Part shown: positions 1-6,358 of the stretch, piece by piece
Position numbering within the stretch: the first letter of the stretch is position 1
Layout: the number at the start of each line of letters is the position of its first letter
Assembly (NCBI GenBank): GCA_017452035.1
Contig: JAFTNE010000132.1
Coordinates: 1 to 7,757 of the forward strand
Length of the DNA stretch: 7,757 nucleotides
Direction of reading: 5' to 3'
Source of the DNA: Clostridia bacterium
GTDB lineage: Bacteria; Bacillota; Clostridia; Christensenellales; CAG-314
Notes under the pieces: model-generated
Databases searched by the model: none
Told to the model about the DNA's origin: nothing
What the model saw: only the letters and a program-made list of their open reading frames with translations
Translations under genes and position numbers: made by a program

Positions 1-807
1 AGCAAAGTCAACAAATTCCAACATATCAACTGAGTAGCCACAGTCCTCCAAAATAATTCCACGAATAGCATCAGTAAGCAAAGCGCTTGTGCGCTCTTTG
101 ATGATACCATACTTCAAAAGCGCGTCCAACTCGCCACCCTTTTTGATGGACAAATTGATTTCGTGCTGACAACAAGGAACTGAGAATATATACTTTACGT
201 TGTGGCTGATTGCGTAATGCAAAGCGTAGTCGGTTGCAGTGTCGCACGCGTGCAAAGATATTACACAGTCAATGTGCTCGTCAGCAAGCTTATCTTTTGA
301 TACGTCAGCTACTACAAAATGCAAATTCTTATAACCGTACTTTTGAGCAAGGGCGTTACAATTTTTGACAACGTCAGCTTTTAGGTCGTAACCAATTATC
401 TTTACATCAACTTTCTTCAATACTGAAAAATAGTAGTAAACAATAAATGTCAAATACGATTTACCACAGCCAAAGTCCAAAATTGTAATCTTGCCCTTTG
501 AATACGTCTTAAATTGGTCATCCAATATTTCCACAAAACGGTTAATTTGCTTGAACTTATCAAACATTGAACGAACTATTTTTAAATCACGCGTAAAAAC
601 ACCAAGGTCAACAAGCGCAGGGATATTGTCACCCTCATTGATGAGGTAATTCTTGTTCCTATTTGCACCACCAACTTGTATGTTTTTACTTTGCGTTGCT
701 TTGCAAAGACGCTTGCACTTGCCATTGGATGAAAACAGATATGTTATATCGGCGTTAGACAAAACCACACACACTTGTTTGTAAACAAACTCCACGTTGT
801 CGCGCAA
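1..807 (-). CDS. SAM-dependent methyltransferase body (Methyltransf_32-like), 3' partial, in frame after a UGA
   Basis: Reading the minus strand from base 807 gives 269 open codons running off the window edge, so the C-terminus is missing. The product is a class I SAM-dependent methyltransferase. Residues 109-119 of this segment carry SAM-binding motif I (ILDFGCGKSYL), residues 137-143 a motif II-like IIGYDLK, and residues 184-192 and 209-216 carry SLHACDTAT and SVPCCQHE. These match a bacterial family that I recall as related to the Pfam Methyltransf_32 group; the substrate is unknown to me, with rRNA or another RNA only a guess. The stretch LVDLGVFTRDLKIVRS and FDKFKQINRF before motif I is also typical. 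The first codon, TTG, directly follows the UGA at 808-810, and codons above it encode the family's normal N-terminus, so this is probably the rest of one gene. Reinitiation at TTG is possible, but no Shine-Dalgarno is seen. Family assignment is fairly sure; functionality is not. Confidence 0.8.
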   Translation of the reverse strand, partial: MRDNVEFVYKQVCVVLSNADITYLFSSNGKCKRLCKATQSKNIQVGGANRNKNYLINEGDNIPALVDLGVFTRDLKIVRSMFDKFKQINRFVEILDDQFKTYSKGKITILDFGCGKSYLTFIVYYYFSVLKKVDVKIIGYDLKADVVKNCNALAQKYGYKNLHFVVADVSKDKLADEHIDCVISLHACDTATDYALHYAISHNVKYIFSVPCCQHEINLSIKKGGELDALLKYGIIKERTSALLTDAIRGIILEDCGYSVDMLEFVDFA

Positions 808-810
808 TCA
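808..810 (-). other. In-frame UGA codon within the methyltransferase reading frame
   Basis: The codon separates ...SAEILAE from LRDNVEFVYK... without any change of frame. Both sides match one protein family, in the expected order and at the expected spacing. An ATG overlaps the stop (ATGA at 811-808), but its frame closes after 18 codons. The residue falls in a poorly conserved helical stretch, so it gives no hint that a special amino acid is needed there. TTA, CGA, GGA and TGG are among the sense codons one change away. Confidence 0.75.
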
Positions 811-1005
811 TTCAGCTAAAATTTCGGCCGAAATATTTTCGTGAAAGACCTGTTTATCTTTGAATTTTTCTGCTTGAAAACAAACCTTGCCACCCATTTC
901 TACCTGGCGCAAGGTTATACGGAAATACTCAGCATGCTTATCTAACGGATTACTAGCAGTGATTTTGAGTATTTGTATTGGAGTTTTACATTCAACAATG
1001 TTCAT
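808..1005 (-). CDS. N-terminal part of the methyltransferase, ending at an in-frame UGA
   Basis: This 65-residue frame starts with ATG at 1005-1003, four bases after the plsY stop, and ends at UGA (810-808). It resembles the N-terminal region of the same methyltransferase family as the following frame: a strand-rich segment with ITLRQVEMGGKVCFQAEKF, then KDKQVFHENISAEILAE. Comparable family members, as I recall them, carry K(I/V)RPV..KG...FQ.E.F..KQVFH.NLS at this place. The next codons in the same frame continue naturally into the body of the enzyme, so this is better read as the 5' part of one interrupted gene than as a small independent protein. No strong Shine-Dalgarno precedes the ATG; the lysine-rich plsY end offers only an A-rich AAAAAG. 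It could be translated by coupling to plsY. If UGA terminates efficiently, a short peptide without a methyltransferase fold would be made. Confidence 0.7.
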   Translation of the reverse strand: MNIVECKTPIQILKITASNPLDKHAEYFRITLRQVEMGGKVCFQAEKFKDKQVFHENISAEILAE

Positions 1006-1009
1006 ATAA

Positions 1010-1684
1010 CTACTTTTTATCTTTTTTACCTAATATCGCCTTGGTAAGTCCCATCCTTTTCTCCTTGCCACTCAAAAGTCTTGCAATATTACCTCTGTGA
1101 GCAAACAAAACAAGCGAGAAAATCAACGTCAGGCAAATTGCACAAACCAAGTCTGTTTTAGGTAACACCATTACCCAAGATAACACCAGCACAATAATAG
1201 CCAATGCAATTGATCCAACAGATGTCCTGTCAAATATCAGCACCAACAAAAACAAGGGTAGTACCAAGCACAATGCCAATATTGGTTGCAAAGAAAACAT
1301 GCATCCAATTGATGGCGCAACGCCCTTACCACCACGGAAATTATAATACACTGGTAAAACGTGACCGATAATTACAAACAAACCAACGGTATACATGAGC
1401 TGTGTTAAAGCTTGCGTTTCCATCGAACTTGCAAAAATCCATTTAGCAAGAAATATGCAAACAACGCTTTTTAATGCATCACAGAAAAAGGTTAGTAGTC
1501 CCATTGACAAGCCATAGACTCTAAACATATTTGTAGAGCCAGCATTTCCACTACCAAACTTTCGTACGTCTTGCAGTTTTATTAAGCGAGAAAACAAAAT
1601 TGCAAAGTTAGTCGCACCAACAAGATACCCAACAATGCATACAACAAGGAATTGCCACCAATATTGCGTGAATACAGCTAACAT
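1010..1684 (-). CDS. plsY: Acyl-phosphate:glycerol-3-phosphate acyltransferase PlsY
   Basis: PlsY is an integral membrane enzyme that transfers the acyl group from acyl-phosphate to the sn-1 position of glycerol-3-phosphate, the first step of phospholipid synthesis in most bacteria. The 224-residue product is strongly hydrophobic with several membrane segments (about 11-32, 60-83, 96-114, 130-150, 155-175 and 177-195). All three family signatures are visible: GSGNAGSTNMFR at 44-55, GHVLPVYYNFRGGKGVA at 107-123 and HRGNIARLLSGKEKR at 196-210. The lysine-rich tail is somewhat long. A strong Shine-Dalgarno AGGAGG (1693-1698) lies eight bases before the ATG, inside the last codons of der, and the gap to der is three bases, so the two are co-translated. 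In many Firmicutes gpsA follows plsY; here a methyltransferase does. The stop is TAG. Confidence 0.96.
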   Translation of the reverse strand: MLAVFTQYWWQFLVVCIVGYLVGATNFAILFSRLIKLQDVRKFGSGNAGSTNMFRVYGLSMGLLTFFCDALKSVVCIFLAKWIFASSMETQALTQLMYTVGLFVIIGHVLPVYYNFRGGKGVAPSIGCMFSLQPILALCLVLPLFLLVLIFDRTSVGSIALAIIVLVLSWVMVLPKTDLVCAICLTLIFSLVLFAHRGNIARLLSGKEKRMGLTKAILGKKDKK

Positions 1685-1687
1685 TTG

Positions 1688-3010
1688 CTATTCCTCCTCA
1701 TTGTTGCCATCACGGAACACCATCTTGATAGGTGTTCCATCAAGCGAAAACGCACGGCGAATGTAGTTTTCGAGGTATCTGCGATAGGAAAAATGCACCA
1801 GTTTTGCATCATTTGTGAATACTACAAATGTTGGTGGTTGTGTTGATGGTTGTGTAACGTATTTAATTTTCGCACGGCGACCACTTATTGCAGGTGGTTC
1901 TACTGCGCGAATTGCATCAGCAACAACGTCGTTAAGCATACCTGTAGAACAACGGAAAGTAGACTTTGCGTAGACGTAGTCAATTTCCTCCATAAGCTTG
2001 TTTACGCGTTGACCTGTCAAAGCAGAAACGGTAATATGACGGAAGTAATCCATAAATGCTAGGTCGCACTCGAGTTGTTTTTTGAACTTATTAACCGTGT
2101 TTGTATCCTTTTCGATTAGATCCCACTTGTTTATAACAACAACCGAGGGCTTGCCCTCTTCGTGAATAAAGCCGGCAATTTTTACGTCTTGCTCGGAAAG
2201 TCCTTCGTTAGCGTCCATTACAATAAGGCAAACGTCAGCTCTGCGAACGGCATTTAACGAACGCATTACAGAGTATTGCTCAACGGAGTCATCCAAAATA
2301 GCACGCTTGCGGCGCATACCAGCTGTATCAATGATGACGTACTTTTTACCATTGTACTCAAATGGGGTATCGATAGCATCACGAGTTGTGCCAGCAACGT
2401 CAGAAACAATAGTACGGTCGTAACCCAAAATTTTGTTAGTTAAAGAAGATTTACCAGCATTTGGCTTACCAACAACGGCAATTTTGATTACGTCATCCTC
2501 TTCCTCATCCATGTAACCTTCTGGGAAGAATTCAATTACACGGTCGAGCAAATCGCCAACACCTTGTTTTTGCTCAGCAGCAATGGGATAGAACTCAAAG
2601 CCAAGTGAGTAGAAGTCGGACAGGTCGCTTTCCAAGAAGTGGTCAACCTTGTTAACAACCAAAATTACAGGCTTGTTGGTTTTGCGCATCAAAGTAGCAA
2701 CGTCATAGTCGTCAGTTGTCAAACCAGTTTTGTAGTCTGCAAAAAACAAAATGACATCAGCAAGGTCAACAGCAATTTCAGCTTGCTGTTTGATGTGCAA
2801 GTACATTGAGTCTTCACTTTTGAGCTGAATACCACCAGTATCCACCAAAGTGAACTTTTTGCCACACCACTCGGCATCACCATAGATACGGTCACGTGTA
2901 ACGCCTGGGATGTCGGCAACGATGGAAATACGCTCACCACATACTTTATTGAAAAATGTAGATTTGCCTACGTTGGGTTTACCAACAATGGCAACAAGAG
3001 GTTTTATCAT
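1688..3010 (-). CDS. der: Ribosome biogenesis GTPase Der (EngA)
   Basis: Der is an essential double GTPase needed for maturation of the 50S ribosomal subunit. The 440-residue product has normal length and complete architecture. GTPase domain 1 has GKPNVGKST (10-18), DTGG (57-60) and NKVD (120-123). After an acidic linker (MDEEEDD, 167-173), domain 2 has GKPNAGKSS (181-189), DTAG (228-231), NKWD (294-297) and VSA (328-330). The C-terminal KH-like domain follows (about 350-436) with RRAKIKYVTQ and HFSYRRYLENYIRR. The G5 region of domain 1 reads IAAEQKQGVGDLL instead of the more usual SAEHG.G, a mild deviation. The ATG lies two bases after the stop of the DUF512 gene, with GGAG about eleven bases upstream inside that gene, so translation is probably coupled. 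The stop is TAG. Confidence 0.98.
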   Translation of the reverse strand: MIKPLVAIVGKPNVGKSTFFNKVCGERISIVADIPGVTRDRIYGDAEWCGKKFTLVDTGGIQLKSEDSMYLHIKQQAEIAVDLADVILFFADYKTGLTTDDYDVATLMRKTNKPVILVVNKVDHFLESDLSDFYSLGFEFYPIAAEQKQGVGDLLDRVIEFFPEGYMDEEEDDVIKIAVVGKPNAGKSSLTNKILGYDRTIVSDVAGTTRDAIDTPFEYNGKKYVIIDTAGMRRKRAILDDSVEQYSVMRSLNAVRRADVCLIVMDANEGLSEQDVKIAGFIHEEGKPSVVVINKWDLIEKDTNTVNKFKKQLECDLAFMDYFRHITVSALTGQRVNKLMEEIDYVYAKSTFRCSTGMLNDVVADAIRAVEPPAISGRRAKIKYVTQPSTQPPTFVVFTNDAKLVHFSYRRYLENYIRRAFSLDGTPIKMVFRDGNNEEE

Positions 3011-3012
3011 AG

Positions 3013-4311
3013 TTATTCACACTCCAACAATGCCTGACAAAGCTCGTAGCCATCAGACACCACTTGTATATTTTTACCAGTAATATTTTTAAGTTCTTCA
3101 AGAGTCATACCATCAAGGAAAACATCCTCAATTTCTCTAAGCATTACCCTTGGCAAAAGCAATGTATCTCCAACATCTTTAGCACCTTTTAACGTTTCGA
3201 CAATATCTTGTCCAACAACAAGGCCAGCTACTGTTACAGTTTCGCCAAAAAACTTGTTAACAACAGTTACAACGTTTGCTCTTAGTTCTGGGTGCTTTTG
3301 TTGCGCCTTGGCAATAAGTTCTTTCATAATTGGTGTTGCTGAAACACCAGTGACAATGGTAAACGAGCCATTTTGCGCTTTGATGCTGTCGGCAAGAGCC
3401 AAATCAAACTGGTATCTAGTATCAGCTATCAAGCCAACACCGTTTTCCAGTTGGTCGAAATCTCCGTAGAAATCGTATCTGGGAAGGTCAACATTAGCAT
3501 ACAAATACATTTCATCCGAACAGTATGCAAAGTGTTCGCCATGTGCCTCAACGCACTTGTTATCAAAACTTTCAACCAGTTTAATCGTATCCTTTGCAAC
3601 TTGCTCACTAACAGGCTTGATATCATTCAATCCACAGCGATGCTTTGTCAAGCCAACTGGCACTATTGACAAATTTTTAACTGCAGGGTAAAGTGAGTAC
3701 AAATCGCTTAAGGTTTGTTCGAGAACCTTTGCATCATTGAGTTCTGGACACATTACCACTTGCGTATGCATTGTGATACCACCGTCAGCCAGTGTTTTTA
3801 ACAGTGGCATGATGGGACGCGCCTTGGGGTTACCCAAAAGCATCCTACGAACTGAATCATCAGTTGCGTGTACCGACACGTACAGTGGTGAAAACTTTTT
3901 AGAAATGATACGTGCAATTTCCTCATCAGAGATGTTTGTCAACGTAACGTAATTACCAGAAACAAAAGACAAACGCCAGTCATCATCCTTTACGTACAAA
4001 GTAGGACGTTGCCCCTTGGGAAGTTGGTCAACAAAGCAAAATACACACTTATTTGCACACCAACGAGGCTCAATGTAGCATTGTTCATAAAAATCCCAGC
4101 CCATTGGCATGTAGGCATCCTTTTGTATCTCAAAGGTAATCTCCTCGCCGTTACGCACTACCGTCATTGTAAATTCACTTTGGCTGTCAAAATAGGCTAC
4201 GTCAAGCATATCCTTGGCTGGTTCATTGTTAAATGCGATAATAACGTCATCCTTTTTAAGACCGACCTTTTGCGCTATTGAGTTTTTATCTAATTGTAGA
4301 ATTTTTAGCAT
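3013..4311 (-). CDS. DUF512 family radical-SAM protein with N-terminal PDZ domain
   Basis: The 432-residue product has a PDZ-like domain at about 1-65 (LDKNSIAQKVGLKKDDVIIA), a radical-SAM-type cluster motif CANKCVFC (Cys85, Cys89, Cys92, CX3CX2C) followed by FVDQLPKG, and a C-terminal DUF512 region with VTGVSATP and LLLPRVMLR. This architecture is known from a conserved Fe-S protein family of Clostridia and relatives, commonly encoded beside der. Its reaction is not established to my knowledge; the cluster motif suggests 4Fe-4S-dependent SAM cleavage. The ATG at 4311 is chosen because the PDZ domain begins there. The longer frame starting with TTG at 4332 lies inside a terminator hairpin. 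The ATG has no Shine-Dalgarno (it is preceded by TTTTTATTAATT), which is unusual. The gene is two bases from der. The stop is TAA. Confidence 0.92.
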   Translation of the reverse strand: MLKILQLDKNSIAQKVGLKKDDVIIAFNNEPAKDMLDVAYFDSQSEFTMTVVRNGEEITFEIQKDAYMPMGWDFYEQCYIEPRWCANKCVFCFVDQLPKGQRPTLYVKDDDWRLSFVSGNYVTLTNISDEEIARIISKKFSPLYVSVHATDDSVRRMLLGNPKARPIMPLLKTLADGGITMHTQVVMCPELNDAKVLEQTLSDLYSLYPAVKNLSIVPVGLTKHRCGLNDIKPVSEQVAKDTIKLVESFDNKCVEAHGEHFAYCSDEMYLYANVDLPRYDFYGDFDQLENGVGLIADTRYQFDLALADSIKAQNGSFTIVTGVSATPIMKELIAKAQQKHPELRANVVTVVNKFFGETVTVAGLVVGQDIVETLKGAKDVGDTLLLPRVMLREIEDVFLDGMTLEELKNITGKNIQVVSDGYELCQALLECE

Positions 4312-4320
4312 AATTAATAA

Positions 4321-4343
4321 AAAGGCAACCAAAAGGTCGCCTT
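4321..4343 (-). terminator. Rho-independent terminator after the cyclophilin-like gene
   Basis: On the minus strand, AAGGCGACC, loop TTTT and GGTTGCCTT form a nine-base-pair stem with one G-U pair. A T-rich run (TTTATTAATT) follows. The stem begins five bases after the TAA stop of the lipoprotein gene, and the DUF512 start codon lies only ten bases beyond its foot. It should end the rluA-family/cyclophilin transcript, or partly attenuate readthrough into the DUF512-der-plsY unit. Confidence 0.85.
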
Positions 4344-4348
4344 AAATG

Positions 4349-5254
4349 TTACTCAGCTTCAACCAAGTAATTATCTTTGATGTTAGCCCAATCAATGCTT
4401 CCAGCAACCATTTGGAAGGAGACATCAATTTGATATGGAGTATAGTTTGTACCGTTGATGGAAACAGTTTTAGAAGTTATAGCTTTGAGTTGAGAAAGGA
4501 TGTATGCATCAAGTTGTGAAATAGGAGCTGAGAATTCGCCACCGTCACTTGATATGCTAAAACTAACTGGACGAGCAAAGATAGCATAATCTTTGTAGTT
4601 GGGAGCATCACCGGTAAGTGTTGTGCCCAAAGAAACGATCAAACGGCCGTTTGCTGAGTTGTACGCACGTTGATATTCCTTTTGTTGATCTTCACTGTTA
4701 GATTTGGATGAAGGTGCATCGTGGTACATTGCAAGAGAAAACATTTCAAACTTTGTATAACCATCGTCTCCTTCAACAGCCTTACCGTAAGGCTTAAAGT
4801 TGTTGTTTTTAAACTCTCCAACAAAAGTTGAATTAGCACTAGCAAAAGAGTATGTTCTAGTTGCTGATGCTTGTTGTCCAGATTGTGAGTCATCCGCACT
4901 GTCATCCGCCGTTGGTTCGGTGTAAGTAAAACGGCCAATGGTCATTTGAGTAGCAGATTTAGTATCAACAACAACGTTGTTATATCTACCTTCATTCAAC
5001 AAATTGATGAAGCTAATTACAGAAATAGGAGCCTTATCCAAAAGCAACTCATACACCACTTTAACCTTCATATATTTGCTGTTTTTGTTTGTTTTATAAC
5101 TCAAGGTCATTTCCACTTGTGGCAACTTGCCATCTTCTGAATACTTTGAAACAAGATCATTTACCTTTGATTGTGACAAAAATTGTGCGCCAGAGCAAGC
5201 TGTAAAGATAAACAACATTACCAGGCAAAGTGCAATTACTAAAAGTTTTTTCAT
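4349..5254 (-). CDS. Divergent cyclophilin-like (peptidyl-prolyl isomerase family) lipoprotein
   Basis: The 301-residue product starts with a lipoprotein signal peptide: MKK, a hydrophobic stretch (4-18) and lipobox-like FTAC with Cys20 as the probable lipid anchor. It should therefore sit on the outer face of the cytoplasmic membrane. Residues about 62-95 (MKVKVVYELLLDKAPISVIS, then FINLLNEGRYNN) resemble the start of a cyclophilin domain, and GRLIVSLGT (203-211) and YKDYAIFARPV (220-230) resemble later strands of that fold. The usual catalytic FHR and QGGD motifs are not recognisable: VVDTKS and TIGRF stand in their places. A low-complexity Asp/Ser/Gln insert (114-131) splits the domain. 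It may be a weak or inactive isomerase, a chaperone-like factor or something else. The ATG follows GAGG at a spacing of six, overlapping the end of the preceding gene, from which it is nine bases away. A terminator follows. The stop is TAA. Confidence 0.7.
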   Translation of the reverse strand: MKKLLVIALCLVMLFIFTACSGAQFLSQSKVNDLVSKYSEDGKLPQVEMTLSYKTNKNSKYMKVKVVYELLLDKAPISVISFINLLNEGRYNNVVVDTKSATQMTIGRFTYTEPTADDSADDSQSGQQASATRTYSFASANSTFVGEFKNNNFKPYGKAVEGDDGYTKFEMFSLAMYHDAPSSKSNSEDQQKEYQRAYNSANGRLIVSLGTTLTGDAPNYKDYAIFARPVSFSISSDGGEFSAPISQLDAYILSQLKAITSKTVSINGTNYTPYQIDVSFQMVAGSIDWANIKDNYLVEAE

Positions 5255-5263
5255 AGTTTCCCT

Positions 5264-6112
5264 CTATTTTTTGTAATACTGAGTTAAATCCAAATTCAAT
5301 ACGACACTTTTTCCATCAAGATACTTCAATGTGCCTTGCTTGAAGTGGAATGTAATCTTTGTGCAACACAAAAGCTGTGTTTTTACACGGTATCTGCGAT
5401 TGACTTTGTTGTAGCCATACTTGCCATCGCCAAGAATGGGCATTTTTAAGTGTGCAAGGTGCGCCCTGATTTGATGAGTGCGACCGGTTACTAATTTAAC
5501 TTCCAACAAACTTAGCTCGCCCATGGTTTTTAGCACTTGGTAATGTGTTTCAATTGGCACGTAACCTTGCTTTTGTGTATTAGAAATGTAGACTTGACTC
5601 TTTTTAGCATCCTTGAACAAAAATGCTTTGAGCTTTGCGCTGTGTTGCTTGGGAGCTCCAACAACAATGCAGTTGTAGGTTTTGTCAATTTCGCGAACTT
5701 TAAATGAATCAAGAAGTTCCTTTTCGGCAGTTTTGTTGAGTGCATACACTACCAAGCCCATTGTATTTCTATCAAGACGATGAACTGGAGCAGCCACAGC
5801 ATCCGTCAAGATGTTGTTGATGCGTTCCGTCAAAGAATCTGGTCCTTCAACCTCGATACCAGAGTTTTTGTTTACAACTAAAATGTTTTCATCACGATAA
5901 ACCACTTCGATACTATTCTTTTCACGATCGGGCAAATATGCATAAACCACGTCTCCAGCGTTTACGTTCATGTCTACACCAACGCGAACACCATTGATTT
6001 TTACCGAACGATTTTTGATGATTTTTTGTACACGATAAAAGCCCAAATCGGTATTTTCCAAAATGGCATCTGACAAAAGTTGTTTAGATTGTATAACAAT
6101 TTCTTTAAGCAT
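5264..6112 (-). CDS. RluA-family pseudouridine synthase
   Basis: This enzyme class converts specific uridines in rRNA or tRNA to pseudouridine. The 282-residue product has an N-terminal S4-like RNA-binding domain (about 12-60, with YRVQKIIKNRSVKINGVRV) and then the catalytic domain. It contains the signature HRLDRNTMGL (111-120) with the catalytic aspartate Asp114, VTGRTHQIRAHLA (208-220) and the late motif GDGKYG (228-233). I cannot tell which RluA/RluC/RluD-like position it modifies. The ATG at 6112 is supported because the S4 domain needs this N-terminus. There is no Shine-Dalgarno; instead a consensus -10 lies so close that the mRNA may start at the ATG itself. The lipoprotein gene follows after nine bases, so the two probably form one transcript. 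The stop is TAG. Confidence 0.95.
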   Translation of the reverse strand: MLKEIVIQSKQLLSDAILENTDLGFYRVQKIIKNRSVKINGVRVGVDMNVNAGDVVYAYLPDREKNSIEVVYRDENILVVNKNSGIEVEGPDSLTERINNILTDAVAAPVHRLDRNTMGLVVYALNKTAEKELLDSFKVREIDKTYNCIVVGAPKQHSAKLKAFLFKDAKKSQVYISNTQKQGYVPIETHYQVLKTMGELSLLEVKLVTGRTHQIRAHLAHLKMPILGDGKYGYNKVNRRYRVKTQLLCCTKITFHFKQGTLKYLDGKSVVLNLDLTQYYKK

Positions 6113-6118
6113 GCTGAT

Positions 6119-6147
6119 ATTATACCAAATGTATAGAAAAAAAGCAA
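6119..6147 (-). promoter_or_regulatory. Extended -10 promoter predicted to give a leaderless mRNA
   Basis: On the minus strand, a perfect TATAAT (6124-6119) is preceded by TGG, giving an extended -10 TGnTATAAT. A weak -35 TTGCTT (6147-6142) lies 17 bases upstream. Six bases (ATCAGC) separate the -10 from the ATG at 6112, so the standard start position coincides with the A of that codon. No ribosome binding site fits in this space, which agrees with a leaderless transcript. The promoter would drive the pseudouridine synthase and the lipoprotein. Confidence 0.7.
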
Positions 6148-6154
6148 ATAATTA

Positions 6155-6170
6155 ATAAACATTTGTTTAT
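6155..6170. repeat. AT-rich inverted repeat upstream of the pseudouridine synthase promoter
   Basis: ATAAACA and TGTTTAT are perfect inverted arms around a two-base centre (ATAAACATTTGTTTAT). The dyad sits seven bases upstream of the proposed -35 hexamer, a suitable place for a regulator. In such AT-rich DNA it may also be chance; I do not recognise a known operator. Confidence 0.35.
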
Positions 6171-6297
6171 ATATCTAACAAATATTGACTAAAACAATGG
6201 CAGTTTGGAAGAATATGTGACGAATTTACAAAATATATTCAATAGCACAAATACAGTAATGTACGAGTTGTGGCTACCATTAAGGCGACTTAATTGA

Positions 6298-6314
6298 ATG
6301 TTTTCGACAAACAT
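6298..6314. promoter_or_regulatory. Palindrome containing an exact Spo0A-box octamer
   Basis: ATGTTTTCGACAAACAT has six-base inverted arms (ATGTTT/AAACAT). On the minus strand it contains TTGTCGAA (6310-6303), the core known for Spo0A binding. It lies in the gap between the ylmC terminator and the pseudouridine synthase gene, about 150 bases upstream of the proposed promoter. Sporulation genes next door make Spo0A plausible in this organism, but the distance is large and a seven-base version (TGTCGAA) also occurs inside the DUF512 gene near 3196-3202, so chance cannot be excluded. Confidence 0.3.
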
Positions 6315-6319
6315 ATAAT

Positions 6320-6358
6320 GAAATAAAAGACAAAGCGAGGATTACAAACAATCCTCGC
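6320..6358 (-). terminator. Rho-independent terminator overlapping the ylmC stop codon
   Basis: On the minus strand, GCGAGGATT (6358-6350), a six-base loop and AATCCTCGC (6343-6335) form a perfect nine-base-pair GC-rich stem. The T-rich tail TTTGTCTTTTATTT follows (6334-6321). The TAA stop of ylmC (6344-6342) lies at the loop and stem junction, so the last codons encode the hairpin. It should close the sigG-ylmC transcript. Confidence 0.9.

Noticed and set aside
774..810. UGA at 808-810 as a selenocysteine codon with a downstream hairpin
   Set aside because: A small AT-rich hairpin (GTTTG, TTTA, CAAAC) does lie about 17 bases after the UGA, but its loop lacks the usual G-U feature, the stem is weak, and the codon falls in a poorly conserved region where a selenocysteine has no evident role.
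755..811. ATG overlapping the UGA (ATGA) as the start of a coupled downstream gene
   Set aside because: Its frame closes after 18 codons, and the real protein continues in the other frame.
4312..4332. TTG at 4332 as the start of the DUF512 gene
   Set aside because: The extra seven residues are encoded by the terminator hairpin and its T-run, and the PDZ domain begins naturally at the ATG at 4311.
6171..6297. Small RNA or riboswitch in the gap before the pseudouridine synthase gene
   Set aside because: Apart from a short TTAAG-GCGA-CTTAA hairpin on the plus strand, no conserved riboswitch motif, terminator or strong promoter is visible.
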